In this document: positions 11,010 to 13,549 of the stretch, piece by piece
How the letters are laid out: every line of letters begins with the position of its first letter
Numbering within the stretch: position 1 is the stretch's first letter
DNA from: RUG11198 sp964600615
GTDB taxonomy: Bacteria > Bacillota_I > Bacilli_A > RF39 > UBA660
DNA length: 13,549 nucleotides
Direction of reading: 5' to 3'
Assembly: GCA_964600615.1 (NCBI GenBank)
Contig: CAZRJK010000025.1
Location: 1 to 13,549 of the forward strand
Translations under genes and position numbers: made by a program
Notes under the pieces: model-generated
The model's database searches: none
What the model saw: the letters and a program-made list of their open reading frames with translations, nothing else
What the model was told of the DNA's origin: nothing

Positions 11010-11828
11010 ATGAGAGTTAAAGAAATAGAAAGAAGTATTATTAAGAAATTTCGTAAGGAGATATGGAGTAGGTTTGTTAGTGCTGTTAAGGATTATGAAC
11101 TTATAAACGAAAATGATAGGATAATGGTATGTATTAGTGGTGGTAAGGATTCTTTTTTAATGGCTAAATGTATGCAAGAGCTAGTTAGACATGGTAAATT
11201 TCCTTTTGAAGTTAAATATGTTGTTATGAATCCAGGATATAATGAAGCTAATATAGGATTAATTAAAGAGAATGCTAAAACTCTTAATATTCCAATAGAG
11301 ATATTTAATAGTGATATATTTGAAGTTGCTGATAAGGTTAGTGGGGAAAATCCTTGTTATTTGTGTGCTAGAATGAGAAGGGGATATCTTTATAGTAAAG
11401 CACAAGAGCTAGGCTGTAATAAGATAGCGTTAGGACATCATTTTAATGATGTTATTGAGACTACTTTATTGTCTATGTTTTATGGCTCCGAAATAAAGAC
11501 AATGATGCCTAAGTTGCATAGTGATAATTTTCCTGGTTTAGAATTAATTAGGCCAATGTATAAGATTAGGGAAGATGATATTATTGCTTGGAGTAAGAGT
11601 AATAATTTAACTTTTCTTAATTGTGCTTGTAAATTTACAGAAAAGTGTTCTATAGATGAGAATGCAAGCAAAAGAAAAGAAATTAAGAATTTAATTAAAG
11701 AAATGAAGAAGAAGAATTCTAATGTTGATGTTAATATCTTTAAGAGTATGGATAATATTAATTTGAATTGTGTATTAGGGGTTAAGGCAAATCATAAATA
11801 TAAAAGTTTTTTAGATGATTATGAGTAG
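11010..11828 (+). CDS. TtcA-like tRNA 2-thiolation enzyme (PP-loop ATP pyrophosphatase)
   Basis: The 272-residue protein belongs to the TtcA/TtuA branch of adenylating PP-loop enzymes. The ATP-binding motif SGGKDS is at 43-48. The family cysteine pair PCYLCARMRR (C116-x2-C119) and a later Cys in NCACKF (205 or 207) fit the [4Fe-4S] site. GHHFNDVIETTLLSMFYG and RPMYKIREDDI are strongly conserved landmarks. E. coli TtcA thiolates C32 of some tRNAs; the exact target here is not known. The start at 11010 has GGTGAT immediately upstream and follows an extended -10 promoter. No terminator follows, and the frameshifted GNAT gene begins eight bases later, so it was probably the second gene of the operon. 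Confidence 0.9.
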   Translation: MRVKEIERSIIKKFRKEIWSRFVSAVKDYELINENDRIMVCISGGKDSFLMAKCMQELVRHGKFPFEVKYVVMNPGYNEANIGLIKENAKTLNIPIEIFNSDIFEVADKVSGENPCYLCARMRRGYLYSKAQELGCNKIALGHHFNDVIETTLLSMFYGSEIKTMMPKLHSDNFPGLELIRPMYKIREDDIIAWSKSNNLTFLNCACKFTEKCSIDENASKRKEIKNLIKEMKKKNSNVDVNIFKSMDNINLNCVLGVKANHKYKSFLDDYE

Positions 11829-11836
11829 GTGATATT

Positions 11837-12255
11837 ATGGATGTTTTATGTAGAGTGTTAGATAGTGATAATGACTTATTGTTAGCTGAAAAGTTAAGAT
11901 ATGAATGTTTTGGAATAGGTGAATTTAATCCTAACAGTTAAAAGATATAAAAAGGAAAAAAACAGTTGCTTTGGGTGCTTTTTTAGATAATGAACTAGTT
12001 GGTGTTGTATATATTAATGATTATTATAAATCTTTATATATTGATCAGATATTTGTTGATAAAAAATTACATCGTAATAAAATAGCTACTAATATGTTAA
12101 AATATGTATTAAATAATAAGGAAATGTTTGAAAAAATTTTTAATAAGAAATTTGATATTAGTAGATTAGAAAGTAATGGTAGTGACCTTTTTTATGAAGA
12201 AATGGGTTATAAGAAAGAAAATAATGTAATAGGTACTTTTAAGAGAAGAATATAA
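11837..12255 (+). pseudogene. frameshifted GNAT family acetyltransferase
   Basis: Translation starts at 11837 after GGTGAT and gives MDVLCRVLDSDNDLLLAEK...FNPNS with a stop at 11939-11941. In another frame the sequence continues from about 11935 as QLKDIKRKKTVALGAFLDN, then ELVGVVYINDYY and YIDQIFVDKKLHRNKIATNM (the GNAT acetyl-CoA site in a modified form), ending LFYEEMGYKKENN...GTFKRRI at 12255. Together the two parts make an ordinary GNAT of about 139 residues. They are separated by a net frame change between 11930 and 11940. The downstream part has no ribosome binding site of its own. Either a true pseudogene or a sequencing error; programmed frameshifting is unlikely because no slippery heptamer is visible. 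Confidence 0.8.
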
Positions 12256-12284
12256 AAAATCTTATGATTTATTCATAAGATTTT
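12256..12284. terminator. bidirectional intrinsic terminator
   Basis: AAAATCTTATGA (12256-12267) and TCATAAGATTTT (12273-12284) form a perfect 12-bp stem with loop TTTAT. It ends in T on either strand and serves both the GNAT pseudogene and the convergent minus-strand gene, whose TAA stop lies in the loop. Confidence 0.92.
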
Positions 12285-12796
12285 GTTGTTCTTCTTAAAT
12301 CTTTTATAATTCTTTTTATTTTTTTCTGTTTGTTATTTTGAATGGCGTTATTATAATTTTCTTCTGCTTCTATGAATATTTGTTCTAAATCGTTTTGAAA
12401 TTGATTATATTTTTCTTTAGTAGAAGCATATTTTTTTATATATGATTCTATTTCTTCTTTTGTTGCTTTTAATAGAGTAATTTTTGAATCTTTTCCATAA
12501 TATCTTTTTTCAGTATATTTTATGAAGTATGGGGAATTTGGTATTGAATATTCAATGCTATTTTTTTCTTTGTTGAAGATGCTTTCTTTTTCAATTATGT
12601 GGTATATGGGAATTAATTCTTCAGTTATTATTTCTTGTACATAATTATTATTCTCTGTTGGTTGGACCATTATTTGTTTTGTTGGTAGTAATTTTAGATT
12701 TGCTATGTTTTCTTTTTTTGTTTTGTTTAAATCTATAGTTGCATTTGGGCTAATAGATAAAAGATAGCATTTATATATTTCATTTTTATCTAACAT
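12269..12796 (-). CDS. hypothetical protein
   Basis: I do not recognise this 175-residue protein. It has no signal peptide or membrane segment. The first 110 residues mix strands and loops (NLKLLPTKQIMVQPTEN, ELIPIYHIIEKES, SPYFIKYTEKRYYG). From about residue 112 it becomes helical and highly charged (ATKEEIESYIKKYAST, LEQIFIEAEENY), ending with a basic KQKKIKRIIKDLRR segment, which suggests a coiled coil or nucleic-acid contact. The start at 12796 is firm: AAAGGAGG lies five bases upstream (12809-12802), behind a TTGATT/TATATT promoter. It is transcribed away from the tRNA array as an independent unit and ends in the bidirectional terminator. Confidence 0.8.
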   Translation of the reverse strand: MLDKNEIYKCYLLSISPNATIDLNKTKKENIANLKLLPTKQIMVQPTENNNYVQEIITEELIPIYHIIEKESIFNKEKNSIEYSIPNSPYFIKYTEKRYYGKDSKITLLKATKEEIESYIKKYASTKEKYNQFQNDLEQIFIEAEENYNNAIQNNKQKKIKRIIKDLRRTTKSYE

Positions 12797-12801
12797 AATT
12801 A

Positions 12802-12847
12802 CCTCCTTTATTTATTTTAATATATTATAAAATACAGAGAAAATCAA
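12802..12847 (-). promoter_or_regulatory. promoter and ribosome binding site of the 12269-12796 gene
   Basis: On the minus strand TTGATT (12847-12842), a 17-nt spacer and TATATT (12824-12819) precede AAAGGAGG (12809-12802). An alternative -10, TATAAT (12829-12824), would leave a poorer spacing. Confidence 0.6.
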
Positions 12848-12858
12848 TATAAAATAAA

Positions 12859-12879
12859 AAAAGAACATAATGTTCTTTT
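12859..12879 (-). terminator. terminator of the minus-strand tRNA array
   Basis: AAAAGAACAT (12859-12868) and ATGTTCTTTT (12870-12879) are perfect complements around one central base, so the real loop is about five bases. On the minus strand the stem is followed by a run of T. It lies 12 bases beyond the CCA end of tRNA-Phe. Confidence 0.88.
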
Positions 12880-12891
12880 AATTTTTCTATA

Positions 12892-12967
<76 letters not shown>

Positions 12968-12974
12968 AAAAAAA

Positions 12975-13051
12975 TGGCGGTTCGTACGGGATTTGAACCC
13001 GTGATCTTCTGCGTGACAGGCAGACGTCATAGGCCTCTAGACTAACGAACC
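12975..13051 (-). tRNA. tRNA-Asp (anticodon GTC)
   Basis: Acceptor arms GGTTCGT/ACGAACC pair, with G73 (the Asp identity base) and an encoded CCA. The anticodon stem TCTGC/GCAGA encloses CTGTCAC, anticodon GTC. T arm GGTTCAAATCC. Length 77 nt. Only seven bases separate it from tRNA-Phe. Confidence 0.97.
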
Positions 13052-13052
13052 A

Positions 13053-13129
13053 TGGTTGCGGGAGATGGATTTGAACCAACGACCTCCGGGTTATGAGCCC
13101 GGCGAGCTACCAAACTGCTCCATCCCGCG
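13053..13129 (-). tRNA. initiator tRNA-fMet (anticodon CAT)
   Basis: The 5' end CGCGGGATGGAGCAG and the 3' end CCCGCAACCA give the C1/A72 mismatch that marks initiator tRNAs. The anticodon stem CCGGG/CCCGG has the three G-C pairs needed for P-site entry and encloses CTCATAA, anticodon CAT. CCA is encoded. A single base separates it from tRNA-Asp. Confidence 0.97.
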
Positions 13130-13138
13130 ATAAATTAG

Positions 13139-13231
13139 TGGCGGAGAAAAAGGGATTCGAACCCCTGCGCCGATTTCTCGACCTCCCGGTTTTCAAGACC
13201 GGTCCCTTCAACCAGACTTGGGTATTTCTCC
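13139..13231 (-). tRNA. tRNA-Ser (anticodon TGA)
   Basis: Acceptor arms GGAGAAA/TTTCTCC pair, with G73 and an encoded CCA. The anticodon stem CCGGT/ACCGG encloses CTTGAAA, anticodon TGA. The long variable arm (GAGGTCGAGAAATCGGCGC) makes it a class II tRNA, giving 93 nt in total. Confidence 0.96.
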
Positions 13232-13234
13232 GTA

Positions 13235-13323
13235 TGGTGCCTAAGGTCGGACTTGAACCGACACGAGGGTTGAATCTCGCAGGATTTTAAGTCCTGTGCG
13301 TCTACCTATTCCGCCACTCAGGC
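13235..13323 (-). tRNA. tRNA-Leu (anticodon TAA)
   Basis: Acceptor arms GCCTGAG/CTTAGGC pair with one G-T wobble, with A73 and an encoded CCA. The anticodon stem CAGGA/TCCTG encloses CTTAAAA, anticodon TAA, which reads the TTA codon that dominates Leu positions in this genome. A long variable arm is present. Length 89 nt; first gene of the array. Confidence 0.96.
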
Positions 13324-13362
13324 ATTGATTTATAAGCAAGTTTTTCGTTTCATGACTAGTTA

Positions 13363-13391
13363 ATTATATAATAATTTTTTAAGTTTGGCAA
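13363..13391 (-). promoter_or_regulatory. promoter of the Leu-Ser-fMet-Asp-Phe tRNA array
   Basis: The minus strand has TTGCCA (13391-13386), a 17-nt spacer and a perfect TATAAT (13368-13363). The start would be near 13356, about 33 bases before tRNA-Leu. The rest of 13324-13484 holds no gene that I can see. Confidence 0.88.
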
Positions 13392-13484
13392 TACTTTTTG
13401 GGTATTTTTTGAAAAATCTATTAAAATTAATGGTTTATACTCTTTTTTATGTGATTTATGTTATGTAAAATAAGGGTAAATAAA

Positions 13485-13527
13485 TTGACAAAATATTTAA
13501 ATAGTATATAATAAAAATAAGAGGTGG
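13485..13527 (+). promoter_or_regulatory. promoter and ribosome binding site of the gene at the window's end
   Basis: Consensus TTGACA (13485-13490), a 16-nt spacer and TATAAT (13507-13512). GAGGTGG (13521-13527) precedes the ATG at 13535. It is the only promoter here with both consensus hexamers. Confidence 0.85.
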
Positions 13528-13534
13528 TTTAGTC

Positions 13535-13549
13535 ATGATAGAGTATGCT
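13535..13549 (+). CDS. first codons of a gene cut by the window edge
   Basis: ATG at 13535 behind GAGGTGG and a consensus promoter gives MIEYA before the sequence ends. Product cannot be named. It is divergent from the tRNA array. Confidence 0.6.

Noticed and set aside
13093..13290. A 65-residue open frame over the tRNA array.
   Set aside because: It is antisense to three tRNA genes, a known kind of spurious annotation, with no ribosome binding site.
13324..13484. Riboswitch or small RNA in the intergenic region before the last gene.
   Set aside because: Only AT-rich sequence and two opposed promoters are visible; no conserved stem or ligand-core motif was found.

Overview
The window comes from an AT-rich, low-GC Gram-positive-type bacterium (Bacillota, or a relative near the Erysipelotrichia/RF39/Mollicutes side). 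This rests on very low GC, AAAGGAGG-type ribosome binding sites, Bacillus-like tRNA gene order, and Firmicutes-type proteins (RlmCD, YutH-like, CvfD/YugI-like). The genetic code appears standard: TGG encodes Trp, and TGA serves as a stop at the end of the phosphoesterase gene, directly before a terminator. No species assignment is possible from the sequence alone.

Layout: (1) 1-150, minus-strand tRNA-Val and the first bases of a probable tRNA-Thr, with their promoter. (2) 167-1850, a CvfD/YugI-like S1 RNA-binding protein, a small NifU/Nfu-type Fe-S protein and a YutH-like protein. (3) 1852-4710, the 23S rRNA m5U methyltransferase gene rlmCD followed by an unusual accessory segment. It holds a GNAT acetyltransferase gene and a YdcF-like gene, and each is followed by related repeats and then by an extra copy of the last codons of an rlmCD-like gene. 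(4) 4708-7024, a three-gene operon of two HAD phosphatases and a calcineurin-like phosphoesterase, ended by a terminator. (5) 7026-8410, pyrBI, the catalytic and regulatory chains of aspartate carbamoyltransferase. (6) 8433-9651, a secreted surface protein with a C-terminal LPPQTG motif and hydrophobic segment. (7) 9673-12284, an unknown protein, a zinc-ribbon membrane protein, a TtcA-like tRNA thiolase and a frameshifted GNAT gene. (8) 12269-12879, an unknown minus-strand gene and a terminator. (9) 12892-13391, a minus-strand array tRNA-Leu, Ser, fMet, Asp, Phe behind a consensus promoter. (10) 13485-13549, a strong promoter and the first codons of a plus-strand gene.

The most interesting signal is region 3. 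The 3' end of rlmCD looks like an insertion hotspot. Its final codons are present once in the intact gene and twice more downstream as orphan tails (3755-3805 and 4670-4705). Five copies of GATATGTTC, matching the D-M-F codons near the gene's end, lie between the cargo genes and the orphan tails. My reading is a stack of small one-gene inserts that each supplied a new rlmCD 3' end and pushed the older end downstream. The tail also carries the ribosome binding site for the gene behind it. No recombinase gene is present in the window, so mobility is inference.

A second, systematic feature is the expression style. Most genes here have extended -10 promoters (TGn-TATAAT), predicted leaders of only about 9-19 nt, and often a GGTGA ribosome binding site very close to the start codon.
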